Shown here piece by piece: positions 49,859 through 59,048 of a stretch of DNA of 64,000 nucleotides; the first letter of the stretch is position 1, and every line of letters begins with the position of its first letter. The DNA is from Bacillota bacterium (GTDB lineage: Bacteria > Bacillota > Clostridia > Acetivibrionales > DSM-1351). A program made the position numbers and the translations under genes. The notes under the pieces are model-generated. The model worked only from the letters and a program-made list of their open reading frames with translations, made no database searches and had not been told where the DNA came from. The DNA is taken from NCBI GenBank assembly GCA_023439045.1, contig JAEXOY010000037.1, forward strand, positions 15,851 through 79,850, written 5' to 3'.

Positions 49859-51145
49859 TTATTGTTTCTGCTTTACTACCGATAGAGCCATTCTTTTAGT
49901 ATCAAAGTGCATCTTAAACACCTTTTCTACATAATCAAACCCTATTGTATCATAAACTTCTAAATAATCAAACATAGAAACCCCTTTAAAGTATGCATTT
50001 ATAAATAGTCTTGTGATGCTTTCTGGTGAGTTAAGTAGCTTTAGATACCTTCCCTTTGATGCCTTGAGTACTCTGTTGAATTGTTGCTGATTTAGACCCT
50101 GCTTGTTTATACGTTCTATTAATTCTGCAAAGCTATCTCTCACCTTTTCGGGGTAATTTGATTCCCCTCCTATCATTGAGTGAGCATAGCTATTTTCCAT
50201 TAAAAAGTCCATTTCAAAATTTGAATTTAGCAAGCCTTTTTCATATAGTTCTGTATAAAGCTCTGAACTTTTGCCAATTAGCATTTGTAAAAGAAGCTTT
50301 ACAGCTATTTCATACTTTACTTTCTCAACGCCTGAAAGAGTAAAATTCAAATCCTTAAAGCCAAAGTAGAACAAAGGTGTGGACACTGGCATGTTTTTTT
50401 CATTGTATTGTTTATTTAAGTCATTTCCCTCTTCTTTGAAAATCCTCTTTATGGGTTCCAGCTTTGCAACAGGTTTGATACATTTATCAATTTGTATGAA
50501 AACCTCTTGGTAATCAACATCCCCTACCACAACAATAACCATATTGGATGGGTGATAAAAGGTGTTATAGCATTTATAAAGAAGTTCTCTGTCAATTTTG
50601 CTGATGCTTTCTATTGATCCTGCAATGTCTAGCTTCACAGGATGATTTTTATAAAACGCGTCCAACAGATTAAAGGATACTCTCCAACCCGGATCGTCCT
50701 GATACATATTTATTTCCTGTCCAATAATATCCTTTTCCTTTTCTACGCTTTCCTGCGTAATATATGGATTTTGAACGAAATTCAGCAACAGCTCGAAATT
50801 TTGCGGAAATTCATCGGTGCATGAGAAGAGATACGCAGTTTGATTGAAGCTGGTAAACGCGTTTGGACGCGAACCCAAAGCTGCAAACTTATCCATTACG
50901 CTACCATCTTTTTGCTCAAAGAGCTTGTGCTCCAAAAAGTGTGCAATACCATCGGGAACAACGGTAGAGGCAGTCTCACCTGGGATAACAAATTCATTAT
51001 CAATAGATCCATAATAGGTTGCAAAGGTTGCATGTTTTTTGTAATATCCTTTTTTGGGGATAACAAAGCAGTTTAGCCCGCTTTGATGCTGGTATTTATA
51101 TACTACTTCATCATATTTATCTATCCTGATTGTCTCATAATTCAT
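49859..51145 (-). CDS. M16 family zinc peptidase (YmfH-like)
   Basis: 428 residues. The inverted zinc motif HFLEH near residue 68 with the downstream Glu region (QTAYLFSC and following) marks an active M16 metallopeptidase. The N-terminal half includes PDGIAHFLEHKLFEQKDGS; the C-terminal half is the non-catalytic M16 domain. The ATG follows GGAGAG by eight bases. It is next to a second M16 gene without the motif, and such pairs form heterodimers where one subunit is catalytic (as in mitochondrial processing peptidase). Bacillus ymfF/ymfH have the same arrangement. Confidence 0.9.
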   Translation of the reverse strand: MNYETIRIDKYDEVVYKYQHQSGLNCFVIPKKGYYKKHATFATYYGSIDNEFVIPGETASTVVPDGIAHFLEHKLFEQKDGSVMDKFAALGSRPNAFTSFNQTAYLFSCTDEFPQNFELLLNFVQNPYITQESVEKEKDIIGQEINMYQDDPGWRVSFNLLDAFYKNHPVKLDIAGSIESISKIDRELLYKCYNTFYHPSNMVIVVVGDVDYQEVFIQIDKCIKPVAKLEPIKRIFKEEGNDLNKQYNEKNMPVSTPLFYFGFKDLNFTLSGVEKVKYEIAVKLLLQMLIGKSSELYTELYEKGLLNSNFEMDFLMENSYAHSMIGGESNYPEKVRDSFAELIERINKQGLNQQQFNRVLKASKGRYLKLLNSPESITRLFINAYFKGVSMFDYLEVYDTIGFDYVEKVFKMHFDTKRMALSVVKQKQ

Positions 51146-51161
51146 AATAATACTCTCCTCA

Positions 51162-52442
51162 TCAACTTTTTGCAGTTAGGAAATAAACAGTATCCAGTTG
51201 AAGCTTTTTAGCCACCTCAACTACATCTTTTTTTGTTACTCTCTTTAGTTTTTGCAGCAATCCTTCAAGAGTATCATGAGTGTCAGAAATAATTTGGCTT
51301 AAGTAAAAGTCTACAACCTGTAGCTGACTGTCCTTCAAGGAGTGCACTCCCGTTTCTAGTGATTTCAGAGTTGAATCAAATTCATACTGGCTTATATCAC
51401 CATTCTTGATACTCTCAAGCTGCTTCATTATAATATCCATAGCAACTTGCTTATTCTTTATATCTATTCCACTGCCAATTATCATAAGTCCCTTGAATTT
51501 TTCCAGACCTGCAAAGATATAATATGCAAGCCCAGCTTTTTCCCTGACATTCTGAAATAGTTTCGAGTGCATACCCCCACCTAGTATTCCATTGTATACC
51601 ATCAATGCATAATAATCGTTTTCTTTTGGGGTAACGTGTGTTCTAAAACCTAGAGAGAGTTTTGCCTGGTTTACATCCATTTTTTCATCAAAATACTGTA
51701 CATCCTTGACATACTTTTTAACCACACTCTGCAAAAGTCCTTTAACTGCGCCTCTTTTAACCATAGATAGTCTATCTTTCAGATAGTTCATGTCCTGCTC
51801 ATTTATCTCTCCAGTAATAAATACTATGGCAGGAAGAGTTGATACGGCTTTTTGATAATGTTCATATAAGGCTTGTGTATTAATGGCATCAATCTGAGTG
51901 GTAGTACCATATTCATACAATCCAAAGGGTTCCCCCTCACACATTACCTCGTAACACCTTTCAAGAGCATAGTTTAGCTTGTCATTTGTTCTGCTTTCTA
52001 TTAACATCTTGAGATTATTCTTTTCCTGTTCAACATACTGTGTTACAAAATGACCGTTTTCTAAAGCAGGATGATAAATAACATCCAGCAAGAAATTCAC
52101 ACCGCTCTTGAAGTTATTGCTATTATCAAAGGAGTACTTATCTGCTATATATTCAAAGTAAAAATGAATAATCTGCCTCTCTCCCTTTTTTACAATGCCA
52201 CAATCAAATATAGCTCCATAGAGTTCTTCCAAATGCAGATTAATGCTCTTTAAATCAGGAAAGCTTTCACTGCCTCTCCTTAAAACTGATGGAAATAGTG
52301 CATTATAGGCAACGCTTTCATGGTTTAGATTGTCTTGAAAAAAGATATTTATAGTATTGGTTTTGAATCTTTGTGACTTTATATTGTAGACGCTAATTCC
52401 ATTGATTTCAAATAACTTATTGTTGGTCTCATTTAAATTCAT
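51162..52442 (-). CDS. M16 family peptidase homologue lacking the zinc motif (YmfF-like)
   Basis: 426 residues with the M16 fold: NTINIFFQDNL near 29, LFPSVLRRGSESFPD near 50, and FRTHVTPKENDYYALMVYNGILGGGMHSKLFQNVREKAGLAYYI in the second half (about 270-315). At the position of HxxEH it has HLEEL (near 69), so the last zinc ligand is missing and the subunit is probably non-catalytic. Its gene is 16 bases upstream of the active partner. Start ATG, with AGGAGG six bases upstream. Confidence 0.87.
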   Translation of the reverse strand: MNLNETNNKLFEINGISVYNIKSQRFKTNTINIFFQDNLNHESVAYNALFPSVLRRGSESFPDLKSINLHLEELYGAIFDCGIVKKGERQIIHFYFEYIADKYSFDNSNNFKSGVNFLLDVIYHPALENGHFVTQYVEQEKNNLKMLIESRTNDKLNYALERCYEVMCEGEPFGLYEYGTTTQIDAINTQALYEHYQKAVSTLPAIVFITGEINEQDMNYLKDRLSMVKRGAVKGLLQSVVKKYVKDVQYFDEKMDVNQAKLSLGFRTHVTPKENDYYALMVYNGILGGGMHSKLFQNVREKAGLAYYIFAGLEKFKGLMIIGSGIDIKNKQVAMDIIMKQLESIKNGDISQYEFDSTLKSLETGVHSLKDSQLQVVDFYLSQIISDTHDTLEGLLQKLKRVTKKDVVEVAKKLQLDTVYFLTAKS

Positions 52443-52620
52443 GGTTTCCTCCTGCTAAAAATTTACTCCTCGTCTAATAGTATAATAAAATAACACCAAT
52501 ATATTCAATAACAGATTATCATAGGTTGATATAACTTAATAATTTTTTTTGTTTTACAAATAATATAGTATGATTTTTTTTGACACAAACATTAATTAAT
52601 ATAACTCGAGGAGTGATTAT

Positions 52621-52785
52621 ATGAATCGTATCGCTAGGAAATATCAAAGAACGGCAGGAAAATACCCTGCTTTTGAAATGACTGAAGAACCTGAGATCAA
52701 CATTTCGTCTACTATGGCAATTGGTATTATAGGTGCTGCAATGTTATTGGGTTTCGTAATCGGTAGCATAACTTGCAATAGATAG
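52621..52785 (+). CDS. Small single-pass membrane protein, unknown
   Basis: 54 residues, not matching any family I recognise. The first 30 residues are polar and basic (RIARKYQRTAGKYPAF), and residues 31-50 form a hydrophobic helix (MAIGIIGAAMLLGFVIGSI), ending TCNR. GAGGAG lies seven bases before the ATG, and a strong hairpin follows 75 bases after the stop, so it looks like a complete transcription unit. It is divergent from the M16 genes and convergent with hypE. Confidence 0.7.
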   Translation: MNRIARKYQRTAGKYPAFEMTEEPEINISSTMAIGIIGAAMLLGFVIGSITCNR

Positions 52786-52860
52786 TCAACTTCAATATAC
52801 ATGTTCTAATGCCAACCATATGGAATATGATTAATATTAAGAGCTTATACCATTAATAAA

Positions 52861-52926
52861 AGGGCTGTAATATAAATCTATTAGTGAACAAGAAAACTAG
52901 TTTATAATAGACTTGGTTACAGCCCT
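52861..52926. terminator. Long hairpin terminator between the small membrane protein gene and hypE
   Basis: AGGGCTGTAA (52861-52870) is complementary to TTACAGCCCT (52917-52926). Inside, CTATTA/TAATAG pairs extend the structure. AATTTTTAT follows on the plus strand and TTTTATTAAT on the minus strand, so it can end transcription from both sides. Confidence 0.85.
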
Positions 52927-53028
52927 CAATTTTTATAAAATTTATGCTAAATTCATTTATTTTGTTATATATTAACAGCGCTTCCAAGGTCCTTTATACT
53001 AAGAATCAATTTTTTCTTCCTTTTGCTG

Positions 53029-54039
53029 TTAGCATATTCTAGGCAGTTGATCCCCTGTCAGAACATTTATAACCCTAACCCCTCCACTTAGTGATTTCAA
53101 TTTGACTGTCGCCTTGCCCGATTCCACAACACTACCAATAATACATGCATCGCTGCCATACCTGCATTGTCTGATACGCTCGAGTACCTTTGGCGCGTCC
53201 TCAGGGCTGACAAATATCAAAAGCTTGCCCTCGTTTGCCATATACAGAGGATCCATTCCCAAAAGCTCACACACTCCAGCCACTTGCTGCTTAATGGGAA
53301 GCTTTTGCTCATCGAGCATAATAGTTACATTACTCTGTGTGGCAATTTCATTTAGGGTAGTTGCTACCCCTCCTCTAGTGGGGTCCCTCAGTACATGTAC
53401 ATCGTTTGAAATCTCAAGTATACTTGATACTATACCATTCATAGGGGCACAGTCGCTTTTAAGGTCAGCACTCAGCCCCATATCCTCTCTTTCCAGAAAT
53501 ATGCTGCTGCCATGGTCGCCAATTGTACCGGTAATAATAACCTGGTCGCCAAGTTTTGCATTTGACCCCGAAATGCTCACACCTTCAGGTATTATACCAA
53601 TTCCTGAAGTATTGATAAAAAGCTTATCGCAAGCACCTTTTTGTACAACTTTGGTATCACCGGTGACTATTTGAACGCCACATTCCTTTGCTGTATCTGC
53701 CATAGACTTAACTATTATTTCCAAATCGTCGATAGAAAAGCCCTCTTCTATAATAAATCCACAGCTTAAGTAAAGGGGCACAGCTCCACTGGTGCAAATA
53801 TCATTTACTGTACCACACACAGCAAGCTTTCCAATGTTTCCACCATTGAAAAATACAGGTGTGACCACAAAACTATCAGTAGTAAAAACTAAATTATCGG
53901 TTGCAACTATCTTTAATCTTGCACAATCGTCCCCTTGGTTTAAGGCATCACTGTGAAAGTATTTCAGAAATAAGTCATTTATCAGCTTTTGCGTTTTAAG
54001 TCCCCCGCTGCCATGAGAAAGTGTAATTACGCTATCCAT
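53029..54039 (-). CDS. hypE: Hydrogenase expression/formation protein HypE
   Basis: 336 residues, normal length. N-terminal SHGSGGLKTQKL near 8, TTDSFVVTPVFFNGGNIGKLAVCGTVNDI near 53, and the C-terminus PRIC, where the last Cys (336) carries the carbamoyl group dehydrated to thiocyanate for the Fe-CN ligand of [NiFe] hydrogenases. The AIR-synthase-like ATP fold fills the rest. Last gene of the hypF-C-D-E group; a 93 base gap separates it from hypD. Confidence 0.97.
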   Translation of the reverse strand: MDSVITLSHGSGGLKTQKLINDLFLKYFHSDALNQGDDCARLKIVATDNLVFTTDSFVVTPVFFNGGNIGKLAVCGTVNDICTSGAVPLYLSCGFIIEEGFSIDDLEIIVKSMADTAKECGVQIVTGDTKVVQKGACDKLFINTSGIGIIPEGVSISGSNAKLGDQVIITGTIGDHGSSIFLEREDMGLSADLKSDCAPMNGIVSSILEISNDVHVLRDPTRGGVATTLNEIATQSNVTIMLDEQKLPIKQQVAGVCELLGMDPLYMANEGKLLIFVSPEDAPKVLERIRQCRYGSDACIIGSVVESGKATVKLKSLSGGVRVINVLTGDQLPRIC

Positions 54040-54132
54040 TTTAATCTTGGCTCCTTTAAATACTTCATGTACTTTAACTTTTATAACAAAAAATTTTTAT
54101 CGAAAACTTTTATATATCAAAAACAAACACTT

Positions 54133-55215
54133 TTAGTCACAATATTTATAGTATGCTGCACAGGTGCCCTCAGAGGAAACCATACAAGCCCCAACAGGAT
54201 TTTCAGGTGTACATACTTTTTTGAACAGAGGACAGTCAACAGGTCTCAGCTTTCCCTTTAAGATATCACCACACCTGCAACCAGCAGGTTCTCTTGAAGG
54301 TAGCTCTTTGAGGGCAAATTTCACACTTGCATCATGCAACTTGAACTCTTTTCTCACCTTTAGTCCTGATTTCTCAATAAGCCCTATTCCTCTCCAGACA
54401 GCATCATAAGGTTCAAACACCTTATTCATGGTATCTACAGCCTTTCTATTTCCTTCTTTTTTTACAATTCTTGAGTATAGGTTTTCAAAGCTTGCATTTT
54501 TGCTGCTAATATTGTCTACAAGTTTTTTTATTGCGTATACCATATCCAATGCTTCAAAACCGGTAACAGCACCTGCTTTATTGAATTTATTTGTAACACT
54601 TTCAAAGAAATCCGTTCCTATTATAGCTGACACATGCCCAGGAAAAATGAAGCCATCTATCGCTAACTCTTTATCCTGGGATAATGCAATTATAGCCTCT
54701 GGCATTGTTTTGTTGGCACTAAGTACAGAAAAATTATTGACTCCCTGCGAATAGGCATGAAGTACTGCTAATGCAATAACAGGTGTGGTAGTCTCAAACC
54801 CAACAGAAAGAAACACCACTTCCTTGTCAGGGTTTTTCTTTGCCAATTCAACCGCATCAAGTGGTGAATACACCATCTGAACCTTTTTGCCTTGTGCCTT
54901 TTTTGTCAGAAGATTTGATTCGGTCCCCGGAATTCTCATCATATCACCGAAGGTAGTAATAATAACCTCTGGTCTATCTGCAAGCTCGAGGGCACTATCT
55001 ATATATGAAATTGGAGTTACACAAACAGGGCACCCCGGTCCTGAGACCAGTTGAATGGCCTTTGGAAGTAAAGACCTTAAACCATAACGAGAAATGGCCA
55101 TTGTATGAGTTCCACACACTTCCATCAGCTTTATATCAGGACCTTTGTATTTCTGCAAGCTTTCAATAAGTGGCTTTATAACCTCACTGTTTCTAAATTC
55201 TTCAATAAAGTTCAC
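54133..55215 (-). CDS. hypD: Hydrogenase formation protein HypD
   Basis: 360 residues. EVCGTHTMAISRYGL near 33-47, VSGPGCPVCVTP near 59-70 and the C-terminal Cys cluster (CRCGDILKG, CPLFKKVC, CMVSSEGTC near 320-356) for the 4Fe-4S cluster are all present. HypD is the scaffold with HypC on which Fe(CN)2CO is assembled. Start is GTG, overlapping the TAG stop of hypC by one base. Confidence 0.97.
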   Translation of the reverse strand: MNFIEEFRNSEVIKPLIESLQKYKGPDIKLMEVCGTHTMAISRYGLRSLLPKAIQLVSGPGCPVCVTPISYIDSALELADRPEVIITTFGDMMRIPGTESNLLTKKAQGKKVQMVYSPLDAVELAKKNPDKEVVFLSVGFETTTPVIALAVLHAYSQGVNNFSVLSANKTMPEAIIALSQDKELAIDGFIFPGHVSAIIGTDFFESVTNKFNKAGAVTGFEALDMVYAIKKLVDNISSKNASFENLYSRIVKKEGNRKAVDTMNKVFEPYDAVWRGIGLIEKSGLKVRKEFKLHDASVKFALKELPSREPAGCRCGDILKGKLRPVDCPLFKKVCTPENPVGACMVSSEGTCAAYYKYCD

Positions 55216-55436
55216 TAAATCCCCAACTCCTTAATCTCATTAAATATTTCAATGGTCTTAAGGGCGTCTTCTTCATCGAGAATCTGAATAGCACAACCCG
55301 CATGAACAAGCACAAAATCGCCAACCTTTACCCCTTCGAGTAGTTCTATAGAAATCTCACTTTTAACCCCCATCATTTCAACTACGCATTTATTTCCATT
55401 AATCTCAATTACTTTTGATGGCATACCCAAACACAT
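55215..55436 (-). CDS. hypC: Hydrogenase assembly chaperone HypC
   Basis: 73 residues beginning MCLGMPSKV, the invariant N-terminus with Cys2 that ligates iron. The ATG at 55436 has GAGGGAG eight bases upstream; an in-frame TTG at 55445 would add three residues before Cys2 and is rejected. The rest is the small HypC beta barrel with VHAGCAIQIL near 43. Overlaps hypD by one base. Confidence 0.96.
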   Translation of the reverse strand: MCLGMPSKVIEINGNKCVVEMMGVKSEISIELLEGVKVGDFVLVHAGCAIQILDEEDALKTIEIFNEIKELGI

Positions 55437-55481
55437 ATGCAACACTCCCTCTTAAAAAAACTATTTATATAATTATAATAT

Positions 55482-55615
55482 TAATATCTATATAACGTAT
55501 ATATTAATATCTATATAACGTATATATTAATATCTGTATAACGTATATAATAATATCTGCATGACGTACATAATAATATCTGTTTTGACGTACATAATAA
55601 TATCTGTATGACGTA
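55482..55615. repeat. Six 23-bp tandem repeats upstream of hypC
   Basis: Units begin at 55482, 55505, 55528, 55551, 55574 and 55598. Each starts TAATATCT and contains ACGTA; copies 1 and 2 are identical (TAATATCTATATAACGTATA plus TAT) and later ones drift to TGACGTACATAA. Period is 23 bp (24 in one). It lies between hypF and hypC, so it would be in the transcript. There are no unique spacers, so it is not CRISPR. Confidence 0.97.
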
Positions 55616-55636
55616 ACCCAGTATAATCAAACAGAA

Positions 55637-58003
55637 TTAGACTATATCAATTTTATCGTCTAAAGCTGCGATAGCCATAACAGCTTGTCCTAGTGCTATA
55701 CCCCCGTCATTGGTTGGAACATCGCTATGAACAAACACTGAAAAGCCATAAGCCTCCAACAAATCTATACAAAGCTCAAGTAGTGTAATATTCTGAAATA
55801 CTCCTCCGCTTAAGCATACCCTGTCCAACGCTGTGGTTTGCCTGATTCTGATACAACCTTTTAACACCATATCGGCTACAGTTTTGTGGAATTTCGCTGC
55901 AACAAATCCAATCGGCTTTTTATCAACAATATCATCAATCAGGGAACTTATAATACTGTCTGTTTCCACAACAAAGCCACTATCTTGCTGGCTTATGACT
56001 ACCTCATAGCTGCTAACGTCCTTATCACTGCTACCGACATTGTTCTGCTTCAAAAAGTTACTCGCATAATACTCCAACATTATAGCAGCCTCTCCCTCAT
56101 AGGTAATGTCTGCTCTGATTCCAGCAATAGCTGCCGCAGCATCAAAGAAACGCCCCATGCTTGAGGTTTGCTGACAATTTATATTTTTGTCCAACATCTT
56201 CAAGATAAAATTAATATTTTCTGATTTAATATCATTAAAAGAGTATTTACCCTCTTTATCTATGATATAATCAAGCCTATCGGCCTTCTTGATATAGCTA
56301 AGTGCCATTCTCCAGGGATGCTTGATAGCCCCATCTCCACCTGGCATTGATACATACTCCAAGTGGCCAGCACGCTTGAAGTCATTGTAGCTTCCATAGA
56401 AAAACTCTCCACCCCAAATTGCTCCATCCTCGCCATAACCAGTACCATCAAAGGCAATGCCTATAACGTCACCGGACAGCGCATTCTCCGCCATACATGA
56501 GGCAATGTGAGCCTTGTGGTGCTGAATTCCCAGCTGTTTTGAAGTGCGCTGTCTGCCGTATTGCGATGAAAAATAGTTTGGGTGCAAATCATAGGCTACA
56601 GTTTCGGGCGTTATGGAGAACATATGCTCAAAATGCTCAACGGCTTGTCTGAATGAGAGGTTTGTATCCTCATTTTCAAGGTCACCTATGTGGTGACTCA
56701 TATAAAAGTATTCCCCATTGTTAACACAGAAAGCGTTTTTGAGTTCACCGCCGCATGCAAGCACCTCGGGAACACTCATATTTGTTTTATCGAGCAAGGT
56801 ATCTATATCCAGTTTTATAGGCAATGGCACATAACCTCTTGAGCGACGTAAAATATACGGTTTACCCCTGAATACTCTAGTAACAGAATCGTCCGTTCTC
56901 ATAAATATCTCTCTGTCAGTATATAAAAATGCATCTGCTATTTCATTCAAGCCTTCAAAAGCCTCATCATCCTTATAAAAAATGGGCTCACTAGAAAGAT
57001 TCCCGCTTGTCATTACCAAGGCTTCGGGAAGCTCAGCGCATTCAAATAACAAATGGTGTACAGGTGTATATGGAAGCATAACTCCCAAATAGTTGTTTTG
57101 TGGCGCAATCTGATGAGGAAGGTACTCTCCCCGTTTTTCGAGCAGCACTATGGGCGCTGCTGTGGAAGTGAGTAGTTTTTCCTCTTCTGCGTTTACAAAG
57201 CAGTATTTATTTACTGTATCAATATCCTTTACCATGATAGCAAAGGGTTTGTTATCTCTGTGCTTTCTTGTTCTAAGACGGTGAACCGCAGTCTCACTAG
57301 TTGCACTGCAACAGAGATGATAACCGCCTATCCCCTTAATTGCTACAATCTTGCCCTGCTGTATGTGTTGAGCAGCTCTATGTATCGCACTATTTCCCGT
57401 CTCGCCATCCGCTACACAGTTATGTTCCCCCGCCAACTTGAAATAAAGCTCCGGACCGCAATCAAAGCAGCATACCGGTTGGGCATGATACCGCCTATCA
57501 GCAGGATTAACATATTGTCCTTCGCAAAAGGAGCACATTTTGAAGCAATTCATTGTGGTATTATGCCTATCATAGGGAACACCTTTTATGATAGAAAAAC
57601 GTGGACCACAGTCTGTACAGTTAATAAAAGGATACTGGTATCTCTTATCCTTTGGGTCTTTGAGTTCATTTATACAGTTATGACATGTACAAACATCGGG
57701 AGAAATAAAGACAACACCCTCTTGTGCAACCTCACTTTTCCTTATTTCAAAGCTAGAAAACCTGTTAAGTGAGAGCTGGCGGGTGCTGATACTCTGTATT
57801 TTAGACAACACTGGTGCCTTTTGCCTTATCAGAGTGACGAAATTATTCATTTGCTGTTGTGTAGCATCTATAAATATAATAACATCGCTGCCTTTGTTGG
57901 AAACCCAACCGTTGAGACCTAGTTCAATTGCAAGGTTATATATAAATGGTCTGAATCCAACTCCTTGTACTATTCCTGTTATAACTATTTCATAGCCAGT
58001 CAT
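55637..58003 (-). CDS. hypF: Carbamoyltransferase HypF
   Basis: 788 residues in family order: acylphosphatase domain (GIVQGVGFRPF near 11-21), two zinc fingers (CTCHNC, CTDCG, CSFCE, CFDCG between about 106 and 190), a YrdC-like domain (about 205-385, with KGIGGYHLCC), and a Kae1-like domain with HHKAHIASCMAE near 500 and GEAAIMLE near 665. HypF makes carbamoyl-AMP from carbamoyl phosphate and passes carbamoyl to HypE. AAAGGTGG is nine bases before the ATG. It starts the hyp group. hypA and hypB are not in the window. Confidence 0.97.
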   Translation of the reverse strand: MTGYEIVITGIVQGVGFRPFIYNLAIELGLNGWVSNKGSDVIIFIDATQQQMNNFVTLIRQKAPVLSKIQSISTRQLSLNRFSSFEIRKSEVAQEGVVFISPDVCTCHNCINELKDPKDKRYQYPFINCTDCGPRFSIIKGVPYDRHNTTMNCFKMCSFCEGQYVNPADRRYHAQPVCCFDCGPELYFKLAGEHNCVADGETGNSAIHRAAQHIQQGKIVAIKGIGGYHLCCSATSETAVHRLRTRKHRDNKPFAIMVKDIDTVNKYCFVNAEEEKLLTSTAAPIVLLEKRGEYLPHQIAPQNNYLGVMLPYTPVHHLLFECAELPEALVMTSGNLSSEPIFYKDDEAFEGLNEIADAFLYTDREIFMRTDDSVTRVFRGKPYILRRSRGYVPLPIKLDIDTLLDKTNMSVPEVLACGGELKNAFCVNNGEYFYMSHHIGDLENEDTNLSFRQAVEHFEHMFSITPETVAYDLHPNYFSSQYGRQRTSKQLGIQHHKAHIASCMAENALSGDVIGIAFDGTGYGEDGAIWGGEFFYGSYNDFKRAGHLEYVSMPGGDGAIKHPWRMALSYIKKADRLDYIIDKEGKYSFNDIKSENINFILKMLDKNINCQQTSSMGRFFDAAAAIAGIRADITYEGEAAIMLEYYASNFLKQNNVGSSDKDVSSYEVVISQQDSGFVVETDSIISSLIDDIVDKKPIGFVAAKFHKTVADMVLKGCIRIRQTTALDRVCLSGGVFQNITLLELCIDLLEAYGFSVFVHSDVPTNDGGIALGQAVMAIAALDDKIDIV

Positions 58004-58024
58004 GTTTTATACCACCTTTAAAAG

Positions 58025-58954
58025 CTAGATACCAAGGTATTTTTTTGTCTCTCCCATATCCCTTTTTATCTGCTCCATAAGTTGATTTACATTTTCAAAC
58101 TTAATCTCATTTCTGATTTTCTTAAGGAAGAAAACCTCAATTTTTTTACCATAAATATCTTCATTAAAGTCAAGAATGTGTGTCTCGACAGTCTTCTGTT
58201 TGACATCTTCAAATGTCGGGTTAAAGCCTACATTTGTCATGCTGTTATATAATTTTCCGTCTAATAGGGTCTTTGTAATATAAACACCGTTTTCAGGGAG
58301 CACCAAAAACCTTTCGGGATGAATATTGGCAGTTGGAAAACCGATAGTATTTCCAACTCTTCTGCCTGAAACAACCTCAGCAGTTATAGAGTAGTTTCTT
58401 CCCAAGAGTTTATAAGCCTTCTCCAATTCTCCGTTAATGATAAAATTTCTTATACGAGTGCTACTGATAGCTTCATTTGCGCACTTAATTGCATCAATCA
58501 CAATGACTCTAAAACCGTACTTTTGACCATATTCTTTGAGCAGCTCTATATCTCCCTGTCCCTTGTAACCGAATCTGTAATCATATCCGGCAACTGCCAG
58601 CTTGATATGAAGTCTCTTAACTAATACCTGACTGACAAATTCTTCTGGTGAAAGTCGTGAAAAATCTTCATTAAAATCATCAAAATACAAACAGTCTAAC
58701 GATGTCTCTGATAAAAGCTCTATCTTTTTTTCTTCTGTAGAAAGCAATGGAGTAATGAGCTTTTTTCTCAATATGTTTTCGGGATGCTTTTTAAATGTAT
58801 ATACAATAGAATACAAACCGTTTAACCTTGATTCTCTAATCAAGGTATTTATTAATGCCATATGACCTATATGTAAGCCGTCAAAGTTTCCCAAGCCTAC
58901 GCCGGTATTACATTCAAAATAGTTATTAATATCGCTGGCATTTACTACCTTCAT
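58025..58954 (-). CDS. ribF: Bifunctional riboflavin kinase/FAD synthetase RibF
   Basis: 309 residues from the ATG at 58954, with GAGGAG seven bases upstream (the ATG at 58969 is inside that site). FAD synthetase domain: VGLGNFDGLHIGH near 19-31 and GYDYRFGYKGQGD near 117. Riboflavin kinase domain: GRRVGNTIGFPTANI near 195-209 and NEDIYGKKIEVFFL near 270. It makes FMN and FAD, cofactors for ApbE, NDH and others. Position after truB in the infB cluster is conserved. Confidence 0.96.
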   Translation of the reverse strand: MKVVNASDINNYFECNTGVGLGNFDGLHIGHMALINTLIRESRLNGLYSIVYTFKKHPENILRKKLITPLLSTEEKKIELLSETSLDCLYFDDFNEDFSRLSPEEFVSQVLVKRLHIKLAVAGYDYRFGYKGQGDIELLKEYGQKYGFRVIVIDAIKCANEAISSTRIRNFIINGELEKAYKLLGRNYSITAEVVSGRRVGNTIGFPTANIHPERFLVLPENGVYITKTLLDGKLYNSMTNVGFNPTFEDVKQKTVETHILDFNEDIYGKKIEVFFLKKIRNEIKFENVNQLMEQIKRDMGETKKYLGI

Positions 58955-59048
58955 ATAAGATCTCCTCATTAGTTACTAAAAAAATGTACATTTAAACCTA
59001 TAATAGCTATTAATTATTAATTCGTACTTCTTTTACGCTGTACTTTTA

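Noticed and set aside
55482..55615. CRISPR array
   Set aside because: The 23-bp units are contiguous without spacers and no cas gene is nearby.
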